Shown here one piece after another: positions 8,166 through 18,136 of a DNA stretch of 64,000 nt (position 1 is the first letter of the stretch; the number at the start of each line of letters is the position of its first letter). The position numbers were made by a program, and so were the translations under genes. Under the pieces are notes generated by a model. It searched no databases. It was not told the origin of the DNA and saw nothing but the letters and a program-made list of their open reading frames with translations. This stretch comes from Candidatus Manganitrophus noduliformans (lineage in GTDB: Bacteria; Nitrospirota; Nitrospiria; SBBL01; Manganitrophaceae): positions 62,001 to 126,000 of the forward strand of contig NZ_VTOW01000001.1 of the NCBI RefSeq assembly GCF_012184425.1, written 5' to 3'.

Positions 8166-11100
8166 CTAGAGCGGAACCCGGACCGTAATCGTGGTCCCCT
8201 TTCCCGGAATCCCCTCGATCCCAACTTCTCCCCCGCAGGCGCGGGCCCGCTCTCTCATTCCGATCAGGCCGAGCGATTTTTGATGCAAGCGTTGCTCTTC
8301 CGTGATTCCTCTTCCGTTATCTCTGACCTGTAGGAAAGCGGCTCCTTTCTCCTCATTCAATTTGATTTCAACGTCGCTCGCCCCCGAATGACGCGCGACA
8401 TTTGTCAGGGCTTCCTGAAAAACCCGGAAGACCGCCGTCGAATGCATCCGATCGATCGCGATCTCCTCTTGAAGAAAACACCGACAAGTAATCCCCGTGC
8501 GCTCCTGAAACTCCTTCGCTTGCCATTCGATCGCGGCCGGCAGGCCGAGGTCGTCCAGAACAATCGGCCTCAGCTCCGAGGCGACCTTCCGGACCCTTTC
8601 GATCGTGGTGTCGATCATCTCCGACATCGACTTCGTCCACTCACTGATCGGTGTCTGACCTCCGCGAAATCTTCTTTCCAAAAAAGATAATTGCATTTTC
8701 AAGACGGTGAGGGTCTGGCCGAATTCATCGTGGATCTCGCGGGCGATTCGAGATCTTTCCTCTTCAAGGGTCGATTGCGACCGCAATGAAAGACTGCGCA
8801 GCTGTTCCTGCATTCGTTCGAGTTGAGATTCGATCCGCTTTCGTTCGGCGATTTCGCTCTCTAACACCTGATTCGCCGCCTTCAGAGAGGCCGTTCGTTC
8901 CTCAACCCGCTCCTCCAATGATTTCGTAAGCGCTTCCAATTTTGCAAACCCTTCGGCATTCTCCAGCGCCGCCCCGGCTAAGGTAGCGATAAAAGAGGCC
9001 AACCGTATTTCTTCCTCGCCGAACAATCGGCCTACCCTCTGATGCGTCATGTAAATACAACCGACCGCTCGGCCCCTGGCGAAAATCGGCGCGGCGAGAA
9101 TTGACCGCGCCTCCGAAAGGAGGGCACTGTCGCTTGGACTTTCGGATAACCCTTCTGTGCTCGCGATCGGCCGACCGGTCGCCAAGGCTTGCCTGATGAT
9201 TGTTCGGCTGTAGTCGGCCTGCTTCTCCCCGGCAACAATTTGGACGTGCGGCTCTCCTTCTTTCTGATCGACCTTTAGAACCCAACAATGCTCCCCGCGC
9301 AGGAGGCGGAGCGCCGCTTGATGAACGGCCGCAAAAATTTGCGCTTCGGTGAGGGCCGCAGCAATTTTCCTCCCCTCTCCCAGAAGAGCGTCAAAACGAT
9401 CGGCCAGAGAAAGGGTCACCGGCTTCTCCGCTTCCTTGCCGTTCCGGAACTCTTCCAGGACCCACTCCCCCCCGATGACCCGGAGTTCCTGCTCGGCCGA
9501 TGCGATCTCTTCGGCCGCCTGCGGCCATCCCGCGTGCAGACCGACATGGCCTCGGGCGAGAAGGGTTTGCCCGCGTTCGAAACGCATCCCCAACTGCTCG
9601 GCGACGGCAAGACTTTCGTCAAAATATTTTCGCGCTCGACGCGTGCGGCCCTCCATGGCGGAGAGGAGGCCCATCTCGCGGAGGGCGTGGGGAAGGTTGT
9701 TTCGATACCTCTTCGCCAAACGGACACCCTGACGAGCAGCCTTTTTCGCACGGCTAAGAAGGATATTTCGCGTCTTGTAGGAAAAACTTGGTGCTCGTTC
9801 CGCTTGAACTCGAAGAACCGTCGAAATAAGGAGAGGAACAGGCGCTGTGTACTCATTGCGGAAACCAAACTCTTTAATAATTACTTCCGCTTTTTGAAGT
9901 ATTGAATAAGCCTCACTGTATCGGCCTTGTCCGAAAAGGCAAACAGCTTCACCCTGTAATACTGTTTGAAATGTAAGCACATCATCTTTGCAATGATGTA
10001 AAAGGTCCTTTATCCGGGATTTAGGAAAATTACTCTCCGATGACTTTGACCATACTGCTAACGCAAGACCGGCTGATTGCAAATCACCTATTTGAATCGC
10101 TGCCTGGTATAAGAGATTGCTTTGATCGGCTGCACCATTTAGATCACCTAACCGGTAGAGATTACCTGCAATATTATTGTGAGCGTTGTTTCGCTCCCAG
10201 AGATCTCCCGTTCTATCAAATAGTTTTATTGCTTGTTCTGATTTTTGGATCGCTTCAGAAAACCGTGAAGCCACATACAAAGTAAGGCTATAAAAATGTA
10301 GCGATTGTGCCTCTCCCCATTGGTCACCGAGTTCCTTGCGAACCGCTAATCCCTTCTCTGCATAACGAATCCCCCGAGATATAGCGGGAATCATGGTCAT
10401 GGCCACTCCGTGATTGGCGTATGCTTGTCCCAGTTCCGGGGTAGGCGGATAACGTTCGGCAAGGTTCATTTCGCGAAGATGAGCCCACATCGTCGGAATT
10501 GTCCCGCGCTGGAACCAATAGGAATACGAGAGGCGGCTATATAAGCGTATGGCAATGAGATCCGAACCTGCTTCCTTTAATTTCCTACGGGCCATGAATA
10601 GATTTGGAAAGTACGTATGAAGTACCTGTATACCTGCTTCCCAAAGGACTAGAGGGGAAAAAAGCCATGATCGCTTTGGCAATGGCCGTCCAATGAGCCG
10701 CAATCCACGCTCAATGGCCTCGCTTGCTCTCTTTACATCTCCTCTTTTGAACGCCAACTCTCCCAACTTTCCCTCTATCTCGGCCTGCTCGACCCTCTCC
10801 CTTGCAAGGACGCGCGCAGCTACAAAAGCCTGCTCCGCTTCATCATAACGACCTCGCAACATCAGCACATCCCCCAAACCTTCAGCCACACGCTTACATG
10901 TTGCTTCGTCCGCTCGTTGCGCTCCCCGCTCTGCAATCCGGTATTGTCGTTCTGCAATCTCTAAAGCATACTGTGAGCGCGCCTTCTCAGCGGCCGCAAG
11001 GGCATAGGGGAGCGCTTTGTTGGGCTGTCCAGCGGCGTCAAAATGGTAGGCCAACTCGAAAATTCGGTCCCGATCGACCGATTCCAGTTGCCGGGCCGCA

Positions 11101-13157
11101 AGAAGATGTAGCTGCTCTCTTTCTTCCTCCGACATTCGCCCAAGCAGCGCTTCACGGATTTTATCGTGCACGAACTGACAGCGCGATGTTTCCATATTGA
11201 CCCAGAGGATGTGCCGCTGCTTTACTTCGTCAATCGCCGCCGAAGTCTGCGGGGAAGTCAGGTCGGCGAGGCTCCCGGCAAACGCCGGATCAAACTCTTT
11301 TCCCAGAATCGCCCCCACCGAAAGGAACCGGAGTGCATCGGCTGTAAGCCGCTCCAGCCGGCGTGTGAGGAAGATCGCCGCGCGGCGGGAGGCTTGCACC
11401 TCGGCCATCCGGTCGGGCTCGATCCGCCAGCCGGCGGGTTCGTTAGCGAGCGCTCCACATTCCACCAAACCCTGAAGGACCGCCGCAGCCATAAATGAAT
11501 TTCCTTCCGAGAGCTGCGCAACCACCTCTGTTGCTCTCTGCGGTAGAGGACCCGCCATCGATTCCGCCATTCGCGCCACGTCCGCCGGATCAAATGGCGC
11601 CAGACGAAGCCGGACCGACGCGGACAAACGGCACAACGAATGGTCCGCCGTGACCTCTTCGGAACGGAAAGAGAGGATAAGAAGGATGTGACGACCGGCC
11701 TTGCTCTCCGAATCGGTCCGGCGGCTCCATCGATCGAGGAGCTTCAAAGTCAGCTCATCGGCCCACTGCCCGTCGTCGAGAAGGATCACCGCCGGCCGTG
11801 TCTCCGATCCCAAGGAATCAAGGAGGGAGGTCAGTGCTCGAAGGTTCCGGATCTCGCCATGTTCTTCCAGTCCGAGGGAAATCTGGGCCTGCGTTCCGAA
11901 CGCTTCCTTCAGATCCGGGAGGGCCACAGAAACGGCGTCCATTTCCGCACCGAGTCTCCGCCGAATGGTCTCCGCTACTTCCGGCTCCCAACGGGCGGCG
12001 GCCAGGAGCCCCTGCACGATGCCGTCGAGGAGTTGGAAGGGGCGCTGCGCCGCCTGATCGACCCCTTGCCCCTGCAGTACCCAGGCTCCCTGCCGCAGCG
12101 CGCGACGCTCGAACTCCTTCAACAGCCGCGACTTTCCGATCCCCGATTCTCCCTCCAGAAAGACCAGCCTCCCCTTCCCCTCCTTTGCCCGCTCCAGCTC
12201 TCTCTCTAAAATTGAAAGCTCTTCATCACGTCCGATAAAGGCCGGCGCGGCCAGGGTTCGGCGGCGGTCTTGCAATCCGATTACAACGGCCGGCTCGGAA
12301 ATCCCGCGGTCGATCGCGTCGGAGATCTGAGATAGGTCGGCGAGAGCCCCCTCCGCCGTTTGGTATCGATCAGAGGGATCTTTCCGAAGCAGACGCTGAA
12401 TCACTTCATCCAGCGCTCGAGGCACGGAGATGCCCAGATCCCGCAGTTCCATCGGCCGGACATTAAGGTGGAGTTGCAAAAGCTCTCCGACGTCGGTTCC
12501 TTTGAAAGGAGGGCGCCCTGCAAGGCATTCGTAGAGGACCATTCCGGCGGAATAGAGATCGGCGCATTCGCTGACCTTCACATCGATCAATCCCGCCTGC
12601 TCCGGAGAAATATACCGGACGGTTCCAACAGGAAGATCGCGAATCGAGGCCGCCAGCCACTCGCTTCGCGCAAATCCAAAATCGATCAAGGTGGCGCGCT
12701 CGATTGATCCGTTCTCATCGAGAATGATATTGCTCGGCTTCACATCGCGGTGCAGAACCTCCCGCTGATGAACCTCCTGCAGCGCCGTGAGAAGGGCGCA
12801 TCCGACGGCGATCGTCTCCCGAACCGAGAGCGCTCCCCGCCGAAGGCGCTCTTCCAGCGTCTCTCCAGGGACAAAGGGCGTCACCAGAAAGAGATGCTCC
12901 TTTCCACTCTTCCAAAAACGAAGCGGCGCAATCAGCCGGTTTTCAATTTCCTGAAGAACGCGCGCCTCATGCTCCAACCGAATTTGGATCTGCTTGGAAA
13001 TGTGACCGGAAGAGGCCATTTTGATGACGACTTTATCCTGCCGATGTAGATCGACTCCAAGCCACGTTTCGATCCCCTGCCCCCTTTTAAGAAGGCGCGT
13101 GGCTTGAAAACGGTCCTCAAGAAGTTGTCCCACTTCCATTTTTAAAGCAGGATACAT
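8166..13157 (-). CDS. Ser/Thr kinase - AAA ATPase - TPR - GAF - histidine kinase (PknK-like)
   Basis: A 1663-residue cytosolic sensor-kinase fusion. Order: eukaryotic-type kinase (about 13-275; Lys46, H-R-D-V-K-P-S-N 136-143, DFG 159-161, S-P-E-Q 184-187); ATPase with Walker A G-E-S-G-I-G-K-S (336-343) and Walker-B-like I-L-L-D-D; TPR-like helices (about 700-1150); GAF (about 1230-1390); coiled coil; HisKA_3 with His1476 in R-E-I-H-D-E-F-G-Q; HATPase with Asn1586, D-N-G-R-G-I from 1613 and the G-box near 1629. All catalytic residues look intact, so both kinases may work. No response regulator is adjacent; partners are unknown. ATG 13157 has GGGAG 8 nt upstream. The TPR-coding part is visibly AT-richer than its flanks. 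Confidence 0.92.
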   Translation of the reverse strand: MYPALKMEVGQLLEDRFQATRLLKRGQGIETWLGVDLHRQDKVVIKMASSGHISKQIQIRLEHEARVLQEIENRLIAPLRFWKSGKEHLFLVTPFVPGETLEERLRRGALSVRETIAVGCALLTALQEVHQREVLHRDVKPSNIILDENGSIERATLIDFGFARSEWLAASIRDLPVGTVRYISPEQAGLIDVKVSECADLYSAGMVLYECLAGRPPFKGTDVGELLQLHLNVRPMELRDLGISVPRALDEVIQRLLRKDPSDRYQTAEGALADLSQISDAIDRGISEPAVVIGLQDRRRTLAAPAFIGRDEELSILERELERAKEGKGRLVFLEGESGIGKSRLLKEFERRALRQGAWVLQGQGVDQAAQRPFQLLDGIVQGLLAAARWEPEVAETIRRRLGAEMDAVSVALPDLKEAFGTQAQISLGLEEHGEIRNLRALTSLLDSLGSETRPAVILLDDGQWADELTLKLLDRWSRRTDSESKAGRHILLILSFRSEEVTADHSLCRLSASVRLRLAPFDPADVARMAESMAGPLPQRATEVVAQLSEGNSFMAAAVLQGLVECGALANEPAGWRIEPDRMAEVQASRRAAIFLTRRLERLTADALRFLSVGAILGKEFDPAFAGSLADLTSPQTSAAIDEVKQRHILWVNMETSRCQFVHDKIREALLGRMSEEEREQLHLLAARQLESVDRDRIFELAYHFDAAGQPNKALPYALAAAEKARSQYALEIAERQYRIAERGAQRADEATCKRVAEGLGDVLMLRGRYDEAEQAFVAARVLARERVEQAEIEGKLGELAFKRGDVKRASEAIERGLRLIGRPLPKRSWLFSPLVLWEAGIQVLHTYFPNLFMARRKLKEAGSDLIAIRLYSRLSYSYWFQRGTIPTMWAHLREMNLAERYPPTPELGQAYANHGVAMTMIPAISRGIRYAEKGLAVRKELGDQWGEAQSLHFYSLTLYVASRFSEAIQKSEQAIKLFDRTGDLWERNNAHNNIAGNLYRLGDLNGAADQSNLLYQAAIQIGDLQSAGLALAVWSKSSESNFPKSRIKDLLHHCKDDVLTFQTVLQGEAVCLFGQGRYSEAYSILQKAEVIIKEFGFRNEYTAPVPLLISTVLRVQAERAPSFSYKTRNILLSRAKKAARQGVRLAKRYRNNLPHALREMGLLSAMEGRTRRARKYFDESLAVAEQLGMRFERGQTLLARGHVGLHAGWPQAAEEIASAEQELRVIGGEWVLEEFRNGKEAEKPVTLSLADRFDALLGEGRKIAAALTEAQIFAAVHQAALRLLRGEHCWVLKVDQKEGEPHVQIVAGEKQADYSRTIIRQALATGRPIASTEGLSESPSDSALLSEARSILAAPIFARGRAVGCIYMTHQRVGRLFGEEEIRLASFIATLAGAALENAEGFAKLEALTKSLEERVEERTASLKAANQVLESEIAERKRIESQLERMQEQLRSLSLRSQSTLEEERSRIAREIHDEFGQTLTVLKMQLSFLERRFRGGQTPISEWTKSMSEMIDTTIERVRKVASELRPIVLDDLGLPAAIEWQAKEFQERTGITCRCFLQEEIAIDRMHSTAVFRVFQEALTNVARHSGASDVEIKLNEEKGAAFLQVRDNGRGITEEQRLHQKSLGLIGMRERARACGGEVGIEGIPGKGTTITVRVPL

Positions 13158-13323
13158 GAAGCGGTCTCCCTTCTTCTTAGCGGATCGACTTTCCTTAGGA
13201 CAGATCGTTTTTCGGAAGTGTTAATCGAGAGGAGAAAATAAGAGGCGATCTTGAATGAAAACATGGGAGTCCCTTCGCATCGGTTTTCGATGGTACGGTG
13301 CACCCGATTCAGAAATTGCCCTG

Positions 13324-13352
13324 AATATACTTTATTAGGATCTGAAGGTCAA
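13324..13352 (-). promoter_or_regulatory. Promoter for the giant kinase gene
   Basis: Minus-strand TTGACC (13347-13352) and TATATT (13324-13329), spacer 17 nt. It implies a leader of about 160 nt before the ATG at 13157, long enough for regulation; only a small CATCG/CGATG hairpin is obvious in it. Confidence 0.7.
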
Positions 13353-13433
13353 TGGAAATAATGGGTGAGACAGCTCACGCCGGGCCTCCTTAGGCCTCGG
13401 AGATCAAACTGACTGTGGCATAAAATGTTAAAC

Positions 13434-14342
13434 CTAAGAAATTATCGGCAGGCTTCCGGGCAGCTCCCGCGCCTGCTGCTCAGCATGGTAGGAGCTTCGA
13501 ACCAGCGGGCCGGCCTCCACATGGGCCAGGCCCATTTTTTCGCCTTCTTTTTTCAGCAGAGCAAACTCGTCCGGGTGGACGAAACGGGCGACCGGCAGGT
13601 GTTTCGCGGTCGGCTGAAGATATTGGCCGAGGGTGAGGATATCGCAGCCGATCTCGACCAGATCGGCCATCACGGCCCGAACCTCGTCGATCGTCTCCCC
13701 CAATCCCAACATCAAACCGGTCTTCGTCAAAAGACCGGCCTCCTTCGACCAGGCCAACACCTGCAGCGAGCGGTCGTACTTCGCCTGGGGACGAACATGG
13801 GGATGGAGACGGGGGACCGTCTCGGTGTTGTGGGCCAGGATCTCGGGCCTCGCTTCAAGGACCAGATCGAGGGCTGATTTCTTTCCCTGAAAATCGGGAA
13901 TCAGAACCTCCACGGTACAATTCGGGGAACGCTCCCGGATCTTCCGGATCGACGCGGCGAAGATCTCCGCCCCGCCGTTTTCCAACTCATCTCGGTTCAC
14001 CGAAGTGACGACGACGTGGCCGAGCCCCAACGCGGCAACCGCCTCGGCCAGATGGTCCGGCTCGGCGAGGTCCAACTCGGTCGGACGGCCGAAGGTGACG
14101 GCGCAGAACCCGCAGCTCCGGGTGCAGATCTCTCCCAAGATCATGAAGGTCGCCGTCCCGATGTTCCAGCACTCCCAAATATTGGGACACTGCGCCTCTT
14201 CACAGACGGTGTGGAGATTGAGATCTTTGACCAGTTGGCGAATCTTCAGGTAGTTCGCACCGGTCTTCGGCTGGACCTTAAACCAGGGGGGAAGCCGCTC
14301 GGTCCGCTTCTGAGGGGGGGTTAAAAAGTGCCGTTCCGGCAT
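13434..14342 (-). CDS. lipA: Lipoyl synthase
   Basis: A 302-residue radical-SAM enzyme that inserts two sulfurs into octanoyl groups on lipoyl domains. The auxiliary cluster ligands are C47, C52 and C58 (C-E-E-A-Q-C-P-N-I-W-E-C), the radical-SAM cluster ligands C73, C77 and C80 (C-T-R-S-C-G-F-C), and the C-terminal R-S-S-Y-H-A gives the conserved serine. Last gene of the leftward pdhA-pdhB-pdhC-lpdA-lipA unit, 28 nt after lpdA, so the operon makes both the E2 acceptor and its cofactor. No lipB is in the window. Confidence 0.96.
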   Translation of the reverse strand: MPERHFLTPPQKRTERLPPWFKVQPKTGANYLKIRQLVKDLNLHTVCEEAQCPNIWECWNIGTATFMILGEICTRSCGFCAVTFGRPTELDLAEPDHLAEAVAALGLGHVVVTSVNRDELENGGAEIFAASIRKIRERSPNCTVEVLIPDFQGKKSALDLVLEARPEILAHNTETVPRLHPHVRPQAKYDRSLQVLAWSKEAGLLTKTGLMLGLGETIDEVRAVMADLVEIGCDILTLGQYLQPTAKHLPVARFVHPDEFALLKKEGEKMGLAHVEAGPLVRSSYHAEQQARELPGSLPIIS

Positions 14343-14370
14343 GGGTCTCCGTTGATAAAAGAATCTTCAG

Positions 14371-15771
14371 TTAATAATGGATCGCTTCCCCAAAAATCGC
14401 GCCCCCCGCCTCCATCACCGCTTCAGAGAGGGTCGGATGCGGATGGACCGCCTGCTTCAGCTCCTGCGCGGTCGCTTCCACCGTCTTCGCCAGGACGAAC
14501 TCGCCGATCAGCTCCGTCGCCTCTGGTCCGATGATGTGGGCGCCGAGAATCTCGCCGTATTGCGCGTCGGCGACGACTTTGACGAACCCTTCGGTCTCGC
14601 CGAGGGCAACCGCCCGGCCGTTGGCGGACAGAGGATATTTCGCCACCTTGATTTCATGGCCCGCCTCGCGCGCCTTCTCTTCGGTTAAACCGACCGATGC
14701 GACCTCCGGATGGCAGTAGACCGCGCTGGGAATGTTGAGAAGATCGACCGGCGGCCGCTCGATTCCGGCGATCGACTCGACGACCGAGACCCCCTGCGCC
14801 ATCGCGCCGTGCGCCAGCGCCGGCCGGGTCGTCACGTCCCCGAGGGCGAAGACGTTCGGAACATTCGTCCGCATCCGCTCATCGACCTGGATCAACCGGC
14901 GCTTTTCATCGATCGCCACGCCGATCGTCTCCAGACCGATCCCCTCGATGTTCGGCGCCCGGCCGATGGCGACCAGAATCGCCTCGGTATTCAGCGTCTT
15001 TCCCCCTTCCGCCGTTTGCAATTCGATCGCAAAGCCGCCGTTCTGATCTTTGATCGGCCCCACGCGGGTTTTCGTGAAGATCTCGATGCCCCGCTTCTTG
15101 AAGCTTCGCTCCAGCAGCGCCGTCACCTCGCGGTCTTCCAAGGGAAGAAGGGTCGGCATCATCTCGACGATGGTCACCTTGGCCCCGTAGACCGAGTAGA
15201 CATAGGCGAACTCCACACCGATCGCCCCGCCCCCGATGATCGTCACCGATCGCGGAAGATCCCGGAGCAGCAACGCCTCGTCGCTGGTGATGACCCGTCT
15301 TCCGTCGACATTCAGGCCCGGCAGGCTTCGCACGCGGCTCCCGGTGGCGATGATCAGCCGCTCCGCTCGGATCGTTTTCTTGCCGTTCGATCCGGTCACC
15401 TCGATTTGATCGGGCGCGATAATCTTCCCGACGCCGGTATGGATATCGACTTTGCTCTTTTTCATCACATGCTGAAGCCCGCTGTAGAGCTTCTGGATCA
15501 CCTTTTTGCTTCGATCGATCGCTTGTCCATAATCAGGCCGGATGTTATCGACTTTGATCCCGAACGCTTCCGAATTTTGGATCAGAGAAAGAACTTCGGC
15601 ATTCCGGATAATCGCCTTCGAGGGAATACAGCCATGGTGAAGGCAGACCCCGCCGACCGCTTCTTTCTCGACAACGGCGACCTTCAGACCGAGCTGCCCG
15701 CCGCGGATGGCCGCAACATATCCTCCCGGCCCGCCTCCTAAGATCATGACATCGTATCTCTCGTCCGCCAC
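14371..15771 (-). CDS. lpdA: Dihydrolipoyl dehydrogenase (E3)
   Basis: A 466-residue FAD/NAD flavoenzyme that reoxidises dihydrolipoyl groups on E2. FAD motif G-G-G-P-G-G at 12-17, redox-active Cys43 and Cys48 (G-V-C-L-H-H-G-C-I-P), NAD motif I-I-G-G-G-A-I-G-V-E-F, and the C-terminal His445-Glu450 pair (H-P-T-L-S-E). The start is GTG at 15771 with AAGGAG six nt upstream, in the 15-nt gap after pdhC. Its position within the operon indicates dedication to pyruvate dehydrogenase, although it may serve other 2-oxoacid complexes or the glycine cleavage system. Confidence 0.96.
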   Translation of the reverse strand: MADERYDVMILGGGPGGYVAAIRGGQLGLKVAVVEKEAVGGVCLHHGCIPSKAIIRNAEVLSLIQNSEAFGIKVDNIRPDYGQAIDRSKKVIQKLYSGLQHVMKKSKVDIHTGVGKIIAPDQIEVTGSNGKKTIRAERLIIATGSRVRSLPGLNVDGRRVITSDEALLLRDLPRSVTIIGGGAIGVEFAYVYSVYGAKVTIVEMMPTLLPLEDREVTALLERSFKKRGIEIFTKTRVGPIKDQNGGFAIELQTAEGGKTLNTEAILVAIGRAPNIEGIGLETIGVAIDEKRRLIQVDERMRTNVPNVFALGDVTTRPALAHGAMAQGVSVVESIAGIERPPVDLLNIPSAVYCHPEVASVGLTEEKAREAGHEIKVAKYPLSANGRAVALGETEGFVKVVADAQYGEILGAHIIGPEATELIGEFVLAKTVEATAQELKQAVHPHPTLSEAVMEAGGAIFGEAIHY

Positions 15772-15786
15772 GTTGGACTCCTTTTC

Positions 15787-17130
15787 CTACAACGCCAAAT
15801 AAAGTGGGTTCTGAATGATCTGCTTCAGCTCCTTGAGAAACTTCGCCGCCTGGACGCCGTCGGCGACCCGGTGATCGGTGGAAAGGGTCACCTTGACCGT
15901 CCTTCCGACCTCGATCTTACCGTCGGTCGCAATCGGCTTCTTCAAAACCGATCCGATCGCCAAGACCCCCGTTTCAGGCGGGGTGATGATCGCGCTGAAT
16001 GATTCGACGTCATACATCCCGAGGTTGGAGACGCTGAAAATGGCGCCGGTATACTCCTCCGGCTTGAGCCCCTTCTCACGCGCCCGCTTCACCTTGTCCC
16101 GCACCTCACTGGAGATCTGCGCCAGGGTTTTATGATCGCAGTCGCGGATGACGGCGGTGATCACCCCATCGGGGATGCCGACGGCGAGGCCGACATCAAT
16201 CGACTTCACAATCCGAACCCGGTCTCCCTGATAGATCGAACGATACGAGGGAAACTTCTGCAGTGTCAATGCAACCGCCTTTAAGAAGAGCTCACTGAGG
16301 GTCAGCTTGACGCCATCGGAAGACTTTTCCATTTCCTCTTTGAAATCGAGAATCTTCCCCATGTCGATTTCGGAGGTGACGTAAAAGTGCGGGACCGGCG
16401 CCTTGCTCTGGACCATCCGCTTGGCAATCGCCTTTCGGATCATCGACAGTTCGACCTCTTCCCCCTCCGGAGCAACCGCCTCTGGACGGGCTTGGCCCGC
16501 CCTCGGTGCGGCCGGCGCGGAGGGAGCCGGAGCCGGGGCGGCCTGCCTCTCAGGCACCGTCGCCTCTTCGATATCCCGCTGCGTGATCCGTCCTCCAGGT
16601 CCCGAGCCTTTAATCGTCCTCAAATCAATCCCCCGTTCCTGAGCGATCTTTCTCGCCAGAGGAGAAGCCTTGATCTCTTCTCCTTCCGCACGGGGGGGCG
16701 CCGCCGGGCGCGGAGCTTCCTTACGTTGGGCCTCTTTTGGAGAAGCGGGTGCCCGTACCCCGGCTTCTTCTTGAGGGGAGACTTCCGCCTGAGGACCGGG
16801 CGGCTTTTCCCGCTCCTCAGGAGCGCCTTTTAAATCCTTCCTCCGCATCCGCGGCTTCGATTCATGCGAGAGAACCTCGTCGATGTTTTCATCCTCCCGC
16901 GCGATCAGGGCGATCAGGTCCCCCGAGGGAACAACATACCCCTCCGGAACCAGAATCTTCTTCAACGTTCCCGACGCGAAGGCCTCCAAATCCATCACCG
17001 CTTTGTCGGTCTCGACTTCGGCGATCGGATCTCCGCTTTCTACTTTTTCACCTTCCTGTTTATACCACTTGAGGAGAACCCCTTCCTCCATCGTATCGGT
17101 CAACTTCGGCATCACTACGCGATTCGCCAT
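15787..17130 (-). CDS. pdhC: Dihydrolipoamide acetyltransferase (E2) of pyruvate dehydrogenase
   Basis: 447 residues from ATG 17130. One lipoyl domain with Lys43 in E-T-D-K-A-V-M; a Pro/Ala/Glu-rich linker (about 85-140); a peripheral-subunit-binding domain (A-S-P-L-A-R-K-I-A then G-P-G-G-R-I-T, about 145-180); another Ala/Pro linker; and the acetyltransferase core ending in D-H-R-V-A-D-G with His420 and Asp424. An in-frame TTG at 17145 overlaps pdhB, but ATG 17130 has GAGG at good distance and gives the canonical lipoyl-domain start, so it is preferred. Core of the complex, moving acetyl groups to CoA. Confidence 0.94.
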   Translation of the reverse strand: MANRVVMPKLTDTMEEGVLLKWYKQEGEKVESGDPIAEVETDKAVMDLEAFASGTLKKILVPEGYVVPSGDLIALIAREDENIDEVLSHESKPRMRRKDLKGAPEEREKPPGPQAEVSPQEEAGVRAPASPKEAQRKEAPRPAAPPRAEGEEIKASPLARKIAQERGIDLRTIKGSGPGGRITQRDIEEATVPERQAAPAPAPSAPAAPRAGQARPEAVAPEGEEVELSMIRKAIAKRMVQSKAPVPHFYVTSEIDMGKILDFKEEMEKSSDGVKLTLSELFLKAVALTLQKFPSYRSIYQGDRVRIVKSIDVGLAVGIPDGVITAVIRDCDHKTLAQISSEVRDKVKRAREKGLKPEEYTGAIFSVSNLGMYDVESFSAIITPPETGVLAIGSVLKKPIATDGKIEVGRTVKVTLSTDHRVADGVQAAKFLKELKQIIQNPLYLAL

Positions 17131-17137
17131 TAGAACC

Positions 17138-18118
17138 TCACTCAAGATACATCACTTTTTTGACAGCGTGAATGATTTTTTCGGGACTCGGAAGCGCGGC
17201 CTGTTCCAGATTCTTCGCATAAGGGATCGGCGCATCGACACCGGTCACCCGCTCGACCGGGGCATCGAGAATATCGAGCGCCTCATGGGTAATCCGGTCG
17301 GCAATTTCAGCGCTCACCCCGGCATAGGGCCACGCCTCTTCCACAATCACAACACGGTTTGTCTTTCGAACGGAGTTCAAGATCGTTTCCATGTCGAGGG
17401 GACGAAGCGTCCTCGGATCGACCACTTCGGCGTCAATCCCCTGCTTCGCCAACTCCTCGGCCGTCCTCAAACACATCAGGAGCATCTTCGACCAGGCGAT
17501 CAGGGTCACATCCTTCCCCTCCCGCTTCACATCGGCGACACCGATGGGAATGGTATATTCGCCCTCCGGCACTTCTCCCATCGTTCCATAGAGGGCCTGT
17601 GCTTCAAAACAGATCACCGGGTTTTCATCACGGATGGCGCTCTTGAGAAGGCCCTTCGCATCCTTGGGAACGGAGGGGGCAATCACCTTGAGGCCGGCAA
17701 TATGACAGTAAAGCGACTCCAGACTCTGAGAGTGTTGGGCCGCCAAGCGCGCGGCCGAACCGCCGGGCCCCCGAACGACGAGCGGGACGGTGAACTGCCC
17801 CCCCGACATCGATCGGATCTTCGCGGCGTTGTTGATGATCTGATCCATCGCTAAAATAGAAAAGTTGAAGGTCATCATTTCAATGATGGGGCGAAGCCCG
17901 ACCATCGCCGCGCCGATGCCGACGCCGGTAAAGCCGGCCTCGGTGATGGGGGTGTCGATGACCCGCATCGGGCCGAACTCTTCGAGCATCCCCCGGCTGA
18001 CCTTAAATGCCCCTTGATAAAATCCGACCTCTTCCCCCATCAGGAAGATTTTGTCGTCGCGGCGCATCTCCTCGCTCATGGCTTGGCCGAGGGCATCACG
18101 ATAAGCAATATGGGCCAT
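17138..18118 (-). CDS. pdhB: Pyruvate dehydrogenase E1 beta subunit
   Basis: A 326-residue transketolase-type subunit that pairs with E1 alpha to decarboxylate pyruvate with thiamine diphosphate. Typical markers are M-G-E-E-V-G, D-T-P-I-T-E-A-G-F-T-G, the potassium/cofactor-site region around H-S-Q-S-L-E, and a C-terminal domain with L-R-P-L-D. The ATG at 18118 is preceded by GGAGG. Only 18 nt separate it from pdhA and 7 nt from the ATG of pdhC. Branched-chain 2-oxoacid dehydrogenase is the nearest alternative, but the whole operon fits pyruvate dehydrogenase better. Confidence 0.93.
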   Translation of the reverse strand: MAHIAYRDALGQAMSEEMRRDDKIFLMGEEVGFYQGAFKVSRGMLEEFGPMRVIDTPITEAGFTGVGIGAAMVGLRPIIEMMTFNFSILAMDQIINNAAKIRSMSGGQFTVPLVVRGPGGSAARLAAQHSQSLESLYCHIAGLKVIAPSVPKDAKGLLKSAIRDENPVICFEAQALYGTMGEVPEGEYTIPIGVADVKREGKDVTLIAWSKMLLMCLRTAEELAKQGIDAEVVDPRTLRPLDMETILNSVRKTNRVVIVEEAWPYAGVSAEIADRITHEALDILDAPVERVTGVDAPIPYAKNLEQAALPSPEKIIHAVKKVMYLE

Positions 18119-18136
18119 TACACCTCCAAAAAACCA

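Noticed and set aside
13371-13420. Possible lipA terminator (GGCCTCC/AGGCCTCGG)
   Set aside because: The GGCCTC copies are direct rather than inverted and no T-run follows.
14710-15741. 343-codon plus-strand open frame
   Set aside because: Antisense to lpdA; Arg/Asp/His-rich shadow without motifs.
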